64,000 nucleotides of DNA from Aquabacterium lacunae. GTDB taxonomy: Bacteria; Pseudomonadota; Gammaproteobacteria; Burkholderiales; Burkholderiaceae_C. The position numbers were made by a program, and so were the translations under genes. Under the pieces are notes generated by a model. That model was not told the origin of the DNA and made no database searches. It was given only the letters and a program-made list of their open reading frames with translations. The stretch's first letter is position 1. Every line of letters starts with the position of its first letter. Shown here piece after piece: positions 1 to 7,643 of the stretch. Where the stretch lies: positions 33,987 to 97,986 of the forward strand of contig NZ_SIXI01000009.1 in NCBI RefSeq assembly GCF_004310865.1, read 5' to 3'.

Positions 1-881
1 ATGGCCTCACTGAAGTTCGGCAAACGGCCATGCACCCCGGCAAAGCCGAAGCCCTGGAACTCGCCCTTGGCGTAGTCCACCCGGTAGGCCAGGGCTGGCG
101 CCGTGTTGCCCGAGGGGCGCTTGCTGGTGTTGACGTTGGCCACCATGGCCTTGGTCAGCCACTTGCCGCTGGCCACCTCCAGGCCCGCGCCGGTGTAGGC
201 GGTGGGCAGGGTGAAGTCGAACAGCAGGTTGTGCGTGATCAGCTTGTTCAACGTGGGCTGCAGGTACTCATAGCCCGACCAGTCGGGGATCTGACCTGCG
301 ATGAAGCGCGTCTGCAGGTCGGTCAGCGGGATCGACACCGAGGCCTCGTGCACCGGCGATTCGCCGTTGAACACCGTGCCGACGCCGCGGTTGGGCGCCA
401 GGGTCAGGCGCCAGCGCGAGCCCCCATCGGTTTCCTTGGTGAAGTCGATGACAGCGGCACCGAAGTAGCTGTTGTCGTAGTTGTATCCGTCGTCGCTGAC
501 GTTGTTCAGGAACTGGAAGCCACCGCGGTGTTGCAGGCGGTTGTAGATGTAGGTCGGATCCATGTACCCGCTGACCTTCAAGCCCTTGAAGCCGGCCATG
601 TCACGGGCATCTTCCAGGGCCTCGGCCTTGACCGCGATGCGGTTGAAGTCCTGCAGCTGCTCGGTCGTCATGCCCGGCTGGGCCGCAGGTGCGGGCTGCG
701 CCGCCTGGTCGGCCACCTTCTTTTCCAGCTCGGCCACACGGGCCTTCAGCGCGCGCAGCTCCTGCAGCAGCTCCGACTGGGTGTCGGCATGGGCCAGGCC
801 CGGGGTCAGCGCGGCCATCAACACGGCCGCGGCCAGCGCCACCGGCGACTTCAGCAGGGCTCCTCGGAAAGGGGTGTTCAT
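1..881 (-). CDS. Porin-like outer-membrane protein, DUF3138-like (3' end outside window)
   Basis: The gene runs off the left edge, so only the first 293 residues are visible. They start with a Sec-type signal peptide whose likely cleavage follows Ala-His-Ala at residues 30-32. A short coiled-coil stretch follows at about 38-56, and then an aromatic-rich region (YMDPTYIYN, NYDNSYFGAA) of the kind seen in beta-barrel porins. The overall look is that of the betaproteobacterial DUF3138 family, whose function is not established. The start is the ATG at 881-879, preceded by AAGGACG. It lies 43 bp downstream of potI on the same strand, so it is probably the last gene of the polyamine operon. A role in passage of polyamines across the outer membrane is only an inference from that position. 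Confidence 0.7.
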   Translation of the reverse strand, partial: MNTPFRGALLKSPVALAAAVLMAALTPGLAHADTQSELLQELRALKARVAELEKKVADQAAQPAPAAQPGMTTEQLQDFNRIAVKAEALEDARDMAGFKGLKVSGYMDPTYIYNRLQHRGGFQFLNNVSDDGYNYDNSYFGAAVIDFTKETDGGSRWRLTLAPNRGVGTVFNGESPVHEASVSIPLTDLQTRFIAGQIPDWSGYEYLQPTLNKLITHNLLFDFTLPTAYTGAGLEVASGKWLTKAMVANVNTSKRPSGNTAPALAYRVDYAKGEFQGFGFAGVHGRLPNFSEA

Positions 882-924
882 GGTTGGACGTCCTTGTGTG
901 TGTTGGATGTTGAGGTTGAAAGGG

Positions 925-1788
925 TCAGGCCCGCGCGGCGGCCGCCATGTCCTGCTGCCGGCGTCGCTCGGCACGCGCCAGGGCATAGCTGCCGCCGATC
1001 ACGGCCACGGCCACCACAGCGATCACCAGGGTGGCCACGGCGTTCACGCTGGGGTCGACCCCCAGGCGTGCGCGAGAAAAAATCACCAGGGGCAGCGTGG
1101 TCGAGCCCGGTCCCGACAGGAAGGCCGAGAGCACCACGTCGTCGAGCGAGAGGGTGAAGGTCAGCAGCCAGGCCGAGGCCAGAGACTGCGCGATCATGGG
1201 CAGCGTGACCAGAAAGAACACCTGCGCGGGGCGTGCGCCCAGGTCGAGCGCAGCTTCTTCCAGCTGGGGGTTGAGGTCTTGCAGGCGCGCCTGGATCACC
1301 ACGGTGGCGTAGGCCATGCCCACCAGCAGGTGCCCCATCCAGATGGTGATGAGGCCCCGGTCGGGAAAGCCCAGCCAGCGCTGCATGGACACCAGCATCA
1401 GCAGCAACGACAGGCCCACGATGACCTCGGGCATGACCAGCGGCGCATTGACCATGGCCACCATGAGCGTGCGCCCGCCAAAGCGCTTGTGGCGATGCAG
1501 GGTGAGCGCGGCCAGCGTGCCCAGCACCACAGCCGCACAGGCCGTGTAGAACGCGGTTTTCAACGACAGCCACAGGCCCTGCAGCACCTCGGTGTCGTGG
1601 GCCAGCTTGCGGAACCATTCGAGCGTGAAACCAGCCCAGCGGGTGGCCAATGGCGAATCGTTGAACGAATACACCACCAGGGCCACGATGGGCAGGTACA
1701 GGAACACAAAGCCCCCGGCCAGCCACAGGCGGCTGACCCAGCGGCCCACGCGTTCGTGCTTCATCAAGGTGGGCGGCGCGGCGCTCAT
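925..1788 (-). CDS. potI: Putrescine/spermidine ABC transporter permease, PotI/PotC type
   Basis: This 287-residue protein is the second inner-membrane permease of a polyamine importer. It has about six hydrophobic segments, starting with WLAGGFVFLYLPIVALVVYS near residue 20. A binding-protein-dependent-transport loop (EEAALDLGARPAQVFF) couples to the ATPase. PotI/PotC proteins normally pair with a PotH/PotB permease, and that partner lies directly upstream. The ATG at 1788-1786 overlaps the potH stop in an ATGA arrangement, which supports this start over the longer upstream frame and suggests translational coupling. It could also be called potC by substrate; the neighbouring puu genes favour putrescine. 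Confidence 0.9.
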   Translation of the reverse strand: MSAAPPTLMKHERVGRWVSRLWLAGGFVFLYLPIVALVVYSFNDSPLATRWAGFTLEWFRKLAHDTEVLQGLWLSLKTAFYTACAAVVLGTLAALTLHRHKRFGGRTLMVAMVNAPLVMPEVIVGLSLLLMLVSMQRWLGFPDRGLITIWMGHLLVGMAYATVVIQARLQDLNPQLEEAALDLGARPAQVFFLVTLPMIAQSLASAWLLTFTLSLDDVVLSAFLSGPGSTTLPLVIFSRARLGVDPSVNAVATLVIAVVAVAVIGGSYALARAERRRQQDMAAAARA

Positions 1789-2696
1789 CGGCGGGCCTCC
1801 TGGGCGTCGGCCTGGGCCTTGTTGAACAGGGCCAGCGGCACCAGGATCAGCAGAATCATCAGCACGGCCACGCTGGAGGCCATGGGCCAGTCGTTGTTCG
1901 AGAAGAACTCGTCCCACAGCACGCGGCCGATCATGAGCGTTTGCGGGCCGCCCAGCAGTTCGGGGATCACGTACTCGCCCACGCAGGGAATGAACACCAG
2001 CATCGAGCCGGCCACGATGCCCGCTTTCGACAGCGGCACCGTCACCGTCCAGAAGGCGCGCCAGGGCGTGGCCCCCAGGTCAGCGGCCGCTTCCAGCAGG
2101 CGCATGTCCATTTTCGAGAGGTTGCTGTACAGCGGCAGGATCATGAAGGGCAGGTAGGTGTAGACCATGCCCAGCACCAGCGAGAACGGGGTGTTGAGGT
2201 ACTGCCCGGGCCCGGGGATCACGCCCAGCGCCATCAGCAACTGGTCCACCCCCAGGGCATCGAGCACACCGGCCACCCAGCCACCCTCGCCCAGCAGGCC
2301 CTTCCAGGCGTACACGCGCAGCAGGAAGCTGGTCCAGAAAGGCAGCATCACCATCATCAGCAGGGCCGGCTGGGCCGCCTTGGGGGCACGCGCCATGAAG
2401 TAGGCAAAGGGGTAGCCGATCAGCAGGCACCAGGCCGTGGTCAGGGCCGCGTACTTCAGGCTGGCCAGGTAGGCCTTGAAGTACAGGTCGTCTTGCGTGA
2501 TGAACAGGTAGTTGCCGAACTTGAGTTGCACGCTCAAGACCCCGTCGACCCAGGTGACCAGGCTCTTGAAGCTCACCATCTCCATCTCGGACACGGAGAT
2601 CTTCAAAACGATCAGAAAGGGCAGCAGGAAGAACACCAGCAGCCACAGGTAGGGCACACCGATCAGGGTGCGTTCAGACCATTTCATGGGGCTCAT
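1785..2696 (-). CDS. potH: Putrescine/spermidine ABC transporter permease, PotH/PotB type
   Basis: This 303-residue inner-membrane permease opens with an N-terminal membrane anchor (YLWLLVFFLLPFLIVLKIS) and continues with a standard MetI-like permease core. The cytoplasmic coupling motif LEAAADLGATPWRAFWTV is near residue 215. It forms the channel together with PotI and is energised by PotG. The gene is 21 bp downstream of potG and overlaps potI by four bases, as in compact pot operons. Length and segment pattern are normal for the family. The ATG at 2696-2694 has only a distant purine-rich stretch, and an alternative ATG lies three codons in. Confidence 0.92.
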   Translation of the reverse strand: MSPMKWSERTLIGVPYLWLLVFFLLPFLIVLKISVSEMEMVSFKSLVTWVDGVLSVQLKFGNYLFITQDDLYFKAYLASLKYAALTTAWCLLIGYPFAYFMARAPKAAQPALLMMVMLPFWTSFLLRVYAWKGLLGEGGWVAGVLDALGVDQLLMALGVIPGPGQYLNTPFSLVLGMVYTYLPFMILPLYSNLSKMDMRLLEAAADLGATPWRAFWTVTVPLSKAGIVAGSMLVFIPCVGEYVIPELLGGPQTLMIGRVLWDEFFSNNDWPMASSVAVLMILLILVPLALFNKAQADAQEARR

Positions 2697-2717
2697 GGTG
2701 TGGCGCGCCTCTGTGCA

Positions 2718-3845
2718 TCAGGCCGTCAGGACCACATGGGCCGACGGCGCCCACCAGGCCCACGCGGCATCGCCTGTTTTGAGGGCGGTGGCGGGGTGGC
2801 GCTCGGTGTTGCCCTGGCTGACCTTGAGCAACTGCCCGCTGGCCAGTTGCAGGCGGTACACCGTGTGGCTGCCCATGTAGGCCACCTCACGCACCGTGCC
2901 CTGCACCAGGTTCATGGGCATCTGGGCGTGCTCGGCCGGCTCGGGGGCCCGCACGTCGATGCGGATCTTTTCAGGCCGGATGGCCACCGACACCGGCATG
3001 CCTTCATGGCCCGTGATGCCGTGGCCCACGAAATGCCGCACGTCGGCGCACTGCACTTCGCAGTGGTCGGCCTCGTCGACCGCCAGGGTGCCGTCCATCA
3101 GGTTCGCGTGGCCGATGAAGTCGGCCACGAAGCGGTTGCCCGGTGTTTCGTAAATCTCGCGCGGCGAGCCCACCTGCAGGATGCGGCCCTCGCTCATCAC
3201 GCCGATGCGGTCGGCCATGGTCATCGCCTCTTCCTGGTCGTGCGTGACCATCATGCAGGTCACCCCCACCGACTTCAGGATCTGCACCAGCTCCAGCTGG
3301 GTTTCTTCGCGCAGCTTCTTGTCGAGCGCGCCCAGGGGTTCGTCGAGCAGCAGCAGTTGCGGCTGTTTGGCCAGGCTGCGGGCCAGGGCCACGCGCTGCT
3401 GCTGTCCGCCCGACAGCTGATGCGGCTTGCGCTGGGCGAACTTGCCCAGCTGCACCAGCTTGAGCATGGCCTCGACCCGCTCGGCCACGCGGGCCTTGGG
3501 CAGGCCTTCGCGGCGCAGGCCGAATGCGATGTTGTCCCACACCGAAAGGTGCGGGAACAGCGCATAGCTCTGGAACATCATGTTGATGGGCCGCTCGAAC
3601 GGGGCCAGGGCCGTGAGGTCACGGCCGCCCAGGGTGATCTGGCCCGAGGTGGGCGATTCAAAGCCCGCCAGCATGCGCAGCAGCGTGGTCTTGCCGCAGC
3701 CGCTGGAGCCCAGCAGCGCGAAGATCTCGCCCTGCGCCACGCGCAGCGACACGTTGTCCACCGCCCGAAAGGCGGCAGCGCCCCCGGTGGCCCCGAAGTC
3801 CTTGACCACCTGGTCGATGACCAGGTCGCCCTGCCCTGCTGCCAT
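2718..3845 (-). CDS. potG: Polyamine ABC transporter ATP-binding protein
   Basis: This is the ATPase subunit that powers putrescine/spermidine uptake. Walker A is GSSGCGKT at residues 46-53, the signature is LSGGQQQRVALARSL, Walker B is LLLLDEPLGALD, and the switch histidine is in MMVTHDQEEAM. The C-terminal third is a TOBE-like regulatory domain typical of PotA/PotG. Length is 375 residues. The ATG at 3845-3843 overlaps the potF stop by one base (TGATG), and a GTG one codon earlier is equally possible. The gene sits between the binding protein and the two permeases, the usual order potF-potG-potH-potI. Confidence 0.95.
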   Translation of the reverse strand: MAAGQGDLVIDQVVKDFGATGGAAAFRAVDNVSLRVAQGEIFALLGSSGCGKTTLLRMLAGFESPTSGQITLGGRDLTALAPFERPINMMFQSYALFPHLSVWDNIAFGLRREGLPKARVAERVEAMLKLVQLGKFAQRKPHQLSGGQQQRVALARSLAKQPQLLLLDEPLGALDKKLREETQLELVQILKSVGVTCMMVTHDQEEAMTMADRIGVMSEGRILQVGSPREIYETPGNRFVADFIGHANLMDGTLAVDEADHCEVQCADVRHFVGHGITGHEGMPVSVAIRPEKIRIDVRAPEPAEHAQMPMNLVQGTVREVAYMGSHTVYRLQLASGQLLKVSQGNTERHPATALKTGDAAWAWWAPSAHVVLTA

Positions 3846-4957
3846 CACAACCCCGTCTTGAACGAGGTGTAGATGCGCGTCATCTGGCGACGGATGTCGT
3901 TGTTGAGCGCTTCAGGCTGGGCCATCTTGGCCATGGCGGCCTCGGGCGGGTACACGGCCGGGTCGTTGGCCACCTCGGGCTTGACCAGCTTGCGCGAGGC
4001 CAGGTTGGGGTTGGCGTAGAACACCTTGTTGGTCAGGCCCGCATGCACATCAGGGCGCATGATGTAGTTGATCCACTTGTGGGCGTTCTCGGGGTGCGGT
4101 GCATCGGCCGGGATCACCATCACGTCCATGAAGACCACGCCGCCGGTCTTGGGCGTGAGGGTCTGGATGTTCTGGCCCGTCTTGCCTTCGATGGCGCGGT
4201 TCTTGGCGATGTTGATGTCACCCGAGTAGCCGAAGGCCAGGCAGATCGAGCCATTGGCCATGTCGTTGATGTAGCCGCTGGAGCTGAACAGCGTGACATG
4301 CGGGCGAATGGCCTTGAGCAGCGGCGGCACGGCCTGGTAATCAGCGATGTTCTTGCTGTAGGCGGGCTTGCCCAGGTAGTGCAGCGCGGCCGGGATCAGC
4401 TCCGTGGCCGAGTCGAGCACCGACACGCCGCAGCCCTTGAGCTTGCTGATGTACTCGGGCTTGAAGAACAGGTCCCACACGTTGTCGGGCATGGGTGTGC
4501 TGCCCAGCGCGGCCTTGACCTTGTCGACGTTGATGCCCACCGTGGTGTAACCCCACAACCAGTTCACCATGTACTGGTTGCCCGGGTCGAGCCGGCCCAG
4601 TTGCGCCTGAAAGGCCGGGTCGAGGTTCTTGAGGTTGGGCAGCTTGCTCTTGTCGAGCTTTTGCAGCAGGCCGCCGTCCATCTGCAGCCTGGCCCAATAC
4701 GAAGAGGGCACCACCACGTCGTAGCCCGTCTTGCCGGCCACCAGCTTGGCGTGCACGATCTCGTTGTTGTCGAAGTTGTCGTAACGGACCTTGATGCCCG
4801 TTTCCTTCTCGAAGTTGGCGATGGTGTCCGGTGCGATGTAGTTCGACCAGTTGTAGACGTTGAGCACCTTCTCTTCCTGCGCGTGGGCCGTGCCCAGCAG
4901 GCTGAAGGTGGCGGCCACGGCCAGGGGGGCCAGCTTCCAGGGGGTGGTCAGGGTCAT
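3845..4957 (-). CDS. potF: Periplasmic putrescine-binding protein
   Basis: This 370-residue periplasmic protein captures putrescine for the PotGHI importer. It has a signal peptide (WKLAPLAVAATFSLLGTAHA, cleavage after AHA). The mature N-terminus EEKVLNVYNWSNYIAPDT is diagnostic of PotD/PotF-type proteins. The body has the usual two-lobe sequence features, including VVVPSSYWARLQMDGGLLQ and CLAFGYSGDINIAKNRA. An in-frame ATG lies ten codons upstream. The ATG at 4957-4955 was chosen because GGAGACGGAAGAC precedes it and because it gives a normal signal peptide. The gene follows puuA on the same strand after about 150 bp. Confidence 0.94.
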   Translation of the reverse strand: MTLTTPWKLAPLAVAATFSLLGTAHAQEEKVLNVYNWSNYIAPDTIANFEKETGIKVRYDNFDNNEIVHAKLVAGKTGYDVVVPSSYWARLQMDGGLLQKLDKSKLPNLKNLDPAFQAQLGRLDPGNQYMVNWLWGYTTVGINVDKVKAALGSTPMPDNVWDLFFKPEYISKLKGCGVSVLDSATELIPAALHYLGKPAYSKNIADYQAVPPLLKAIRPHVTLFSSSGYINDMANGSICLAFGYSGDINIAKNRAIEGKTGQNIQTLTPKTGGVVFMDVMVIPADAPHPENAHKWINYIMRPDVHAGLTNKVFYANPNLASRKLVKPEVANDPAVYPPEAAMAKMAQPEALNNDIRRQMTRIYTSFKTGL

Positions 4958-5105
4958 GTCTTCCGTCTCCAGAGGCGAAGCTTTCAAGTGTGCAACCGAT
5001 CATGCGGCCGCCCCCGGGCACTTGCAAGATGTGCGCCCGCGGCGTTGCGCTTGCGCCGCAAACCCCAGGCCTTCACGCGAGACACACCCCCATTGGGGCG
5101 AGTCG

Positions 5106-6470
5106 TCACACGTGCAGCAGCAGGTGTTCGCGCTCCCAGGGCGAGATCACCTTCATGAACTCGGCGTACTCCACTTCTTTGATCTCGGTGTACACGGTCA
5201 CGAAGTCATGGCCCAGGATGTCGGCCAGGTCGGTCTCGTCACGCAAAGTGGCCAGGGCCTCGCCCAGGCTGCGGGGCAGGCCGTAGTCGCCCAGGTAGGC
5301 ATCCCCCCGGCATTCGGGCGTGGGCTCGATCTGCTTGACGATGCCCAGGTAGCCGCAGGCCAGGGTGGCGGCCAGGGCCACGTAGGGGTTGGCGTCGGCC
5401 CCGATCACGCGGTTCTCGATGCGGCGCGCCGCCGGTGGCGCCACGGGCGAGCGAAAACCCACCGTGCGGTTGTCCGAGCCCCACTGGATGTTGATCGGCG
5501 CGGCGGTGGAGCGCACCAGGCGCCGGTAACTGTTCACATAGGGCGCGAACAGGGCCATGGCCGCGGGCACATACCGCTGCAGGCCACCAATGAACCAGTA
5601 GAAGGCTTTCGACGGGCTGCCATCGGGGTTGCTGAACAGGTTCTGCCCGCTGGCATCGAGCACGCTCTGGTGCACGTGCATGGCGCTGCCCGGCTCGTTG
5701 GCCATGGGCTTGGCCATGAAGGTGGCGTACATCTCGTGGCGCAAGGCGGCCTCGCGGATGGTGCGCTTGAAGAAGAACACCTCGTCGGCCAGGCCCAGCG
5801 GGTGGTCGTGGAAGAAGTTGATCTCCATCTGGCCGGCACCCACTTCGTGGATCAGGGTGTCCACGTTCAGGCCCATCTTCTCGCAGTAGTCGTAGATGTC
5901 TTCGAACAGCGGGTCGAACTCGTTGACGGCGTCGATGCTGTAAGCCTGTCGCGAGGTCTCGAAGCGGCCCGAACGGCCGCGTGGCGGGCGCAGCGGCGTG
6001 TTGGGGTCGGCACTGCGCTCGATCAGGTAGAACTCCAGCTCGGGGGCCACCACCGGGGTCCAGCCCTGGTCGGCATAGAGCTGGCACACGCGCTTGAGCA
6101 CCGAGCGCGGGGCGTAGGGGATGAGGCTGCCCTCGCGGTCGAAACAGTCGTGGATGACCTGGGCCGTGGGGTCGGTGGCCCAGGGCACGATGCGCGCCGT
6201 GGTGGGGTCCGGCCGCAGGTGCATGTCGCGGTCGGTGGGCGTGATCACGTCGTAATACGGGCCGCTGTCGGGGAAGTTACCTGTCACGCCGATGGCCACG
6301 ATGCCTTCGGGCAGGCGCATGCCGCGGTCCTCGGTGAACTTTTCGCGCGGCAGGATCTTGCCGCGGGCCACGCCGGTCAGGTCGGGCACCAGGCATTCGA
6401 TCTCGGTGACTCTCCGTTCGTTCAGCCAGTGTTCCAGGTCACTGAAGGTGGTGGGCACGCGGGCTGACAT
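5106..6470 (-). CDS. puuA: Gamma-glutamylputrescine synthetase (glutamine synthetase family)
   Basis: This 454-residue protein belongs to the glutamine synthetase family and probably ligates glutamate to putrescine, the first step of the Puu catabolic pathway. The catalytic core motifs are present: GAGQMEINF, the AMHVHQSVLD histidine loop, NIQWGSDNRTVGFRSP and the RIENRVIGADANPY nucleotide/glutamate region. The N-terminus (VTEIECLVPDLTGVARGKIL) is of the PuuA/GlnA-like type rather than housekeeping GlnA. PuuD lies directly upstream and a putrescine importer directly downstream, which fixes the likely substrate. A related GlnA-like polyamine or ethanolamine ligase is the main alternative. Confidence 0.88.
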   Translation of the reverse strand: MSARVPTTFSDLEHWLNERRVTEIECLVPDLTGVARGKILPREKFTEDRGMRLPEGIVAIGVTGNFPDSGPYYDVITPTDRDMHLRPDPTTARIVPWATDPTAQVIHDCFDREGSLIPYAPRSVLKRVCQLYADQGWTPVVAPELEFYLIERSADPNTPLRPPRGRSGRFETSRQAYSIDAVNEFDPLFEDIYDYCEKMGLNVDTLIHEVGAGQMEINFFHDHPLGLADEVFFFKRTIREAALRHEMYATFMAKPMANEPGSAMHVHQSVLDASGQNLFSNPDGSPSKAFYWFIGGLQRYVPAAMALFAPYVNSYRRLVRSTAAPINIQWGSDNRTVGFRSPVAPPAARRIENRVIGADANPYVALAATLACGYLGIVKQIEPTPECRGDAYLGDYGLPRSLGEALATLRDETDLADILGHDFVTVYTEIKEVEYAEFMKVISPWEREHLLLHV

Positions 6471-6495
6471 GGGAGGCTCCTGGGGGTTGAGTGTT

Positions 6496-7353
6496 TCAGG
6501 CCCGCATCACGGGGTGCAGGCCAGGTTCGGGTCGGGTCGATGAGCGGTCGGCCTGCTTGCGGGCCAGGTAGGCGCGGCAAGCCTCGCCAAAGCGCTCGAA
6601 CAAACGCACCGACACGGGGTTCTGTGCGGCCTGCCATTCGGGGTGCCACTGCACGCACAGGCTGAAGGCACCCGGCTGCGCGGGGGCCCGCGCCGTGCCG
6701 ACATGGCGGAAGGCTTCGACCAGGCCGTCAGGTGCCGTGGCTTCGACCGCCAGCCCCGGCGCCAGGGCCTTGATGCCCTGCCCGTGCACGCTGTTGACCA
6801 TGAAGTGGCCCTGCTGCACCTCGGGCAGGCCCGCCAGGGTGTGGTCGATCAGGCCGCCCGGTGTGGCCTGCACGGGGTGAGAGAAACCGTATTCGACTTC
6901 GACCGGCGCATCGGCCGCCGCGCGGTGGTCGTTCAGGCCCGGCTGCTCGTGCACGGCCTGGTGCAGGCTGCCCCCCAGCGCCACATTCACCTCCTGAAAG
7001 CCCCGGCAGATGCCAAACAGCGGCATGCCCAGGGCCAGGGCCTGACGAATGGCCGGCAGGGTGAAGTGATCGCGGGCGGGGTCGAGCGGCAAGGCCGGGT
7101 TGTGCACGGCTTCGCCGAAATGGCTGGGATGCACATTGGACGGCGAACCGCTGAGCAGCAGGCCGTCGGCCAGCGCCATCAGGGTGGGCAACTCATGCAG
7201 CTGAGCCGCAGGCACCACCAGGGGCACACAACCGGCCAGGCGAATGGCATCGACGTATTTCTGACCGGCCACATGGAAGGGGTGACGGCCCAGCTGGCGC
7301 TGGCAAGCCGGCACCAGCACCACAGGCTGGCGTGGGTTTGGGGCGGAGTTCAT
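6496..7353 (-). CDS. puuD: Gamma-glutamyl-GABA hydrolase (class I glutamine amidotransferase-like)
   Basis: This 285-residue cytoplasmic hydrolase should release GABA and glutamate from gamma-glutamyl-GABA, the last step of the Puu pathway. The class I amidotransferase nucleophile elbow is GICRGFQEVNVALGG, and the His-Glu pair of the triad is in CVQWHPEWQ. SGSPSNVHPSHFGE is typical of the PuuD subfamily. The ATG at 7353-7351 has AAGGAC seven bases upstream, and the frame continues open 49 codons further without any start support. It is the first gene of the minus-strand operon puuD-puuA-potFGHI. No puuC-like aldehyde dehydrogenase is in the window. Confidence 0.9.
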   Translation of the reverse strand: MNSAPNPRQPVVLVPACQRQLGRHPFHVAGQKYVDAIRLAGCVPLVVPAAQLHELPTLMALADGLLLSGSPSNVHPSHFGEAVHNPALPLDPARDHFTLPAIRQALALGMPLFGICRGFQEVNVALGGSLHQAVHEQPGLNDHRAAADAPVEVEYGFSHPVQATPGGLIDHTLAGLPEVQQGHFMVNSVHGQGIKALAPGLAVEATAPDGLVEAFRHVGTARAPAQPGAFSLCVQWHPEWQAAQNPVSVRLFERFGEACRAYLARKQADRSSTRPEPGLHPVMRA

Positions 7354-7370
7354 ACCGAGTCCTTGGAGCC

Positions 7371-7398
7371 AGTGTGCCAAAGGCCATGCGCTTGTCAA
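7371..7398 (-). promoter_or_regulatory. Candidate sigma70 promoter of the puuD-pot operon
   Basis: On the minus strand a perfect TTGACA lies at 7398-7393. After a 16-base spacer there is CACACT at 7376-7371, matching three of six -10 positions. Transcription would start only some 10 bases before the puuD ATG, leaving just room for the AAGGAC ribosome-binding site. Only the -35 element is strong, so this is tentative. Confidence 0.35.
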
Positions 7399-7643
7399 CG
7401 CCGATGACGCATGCCCGACACGGGCTTTTCGGAAAACGCCACAGCCTTTCGGGAAGCCCCGGGGAGCACCCGGCGCCAGGGCCGGCACCACGGCGTCCAT
7501 TCACACCCAGCCAAACACCACACATTTGCTTGCACATTGCCCCTGGGCAAGCGGCCCCCCTGGGAGGGAGCCCCGGCGCCAGGGCAGGTGTTTTCCGGTA
7601 AGGTCGGCACCCGATTCAAAACACATATTTCAGGGCAGGCCGC

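Noticed and set aside
5089..5100. CCCC/GGGG hairpin between puuA and potF as a terminator
   Set aside because: The stem is short and there is no T-run on the operon strand. It would also split a plausible operon.
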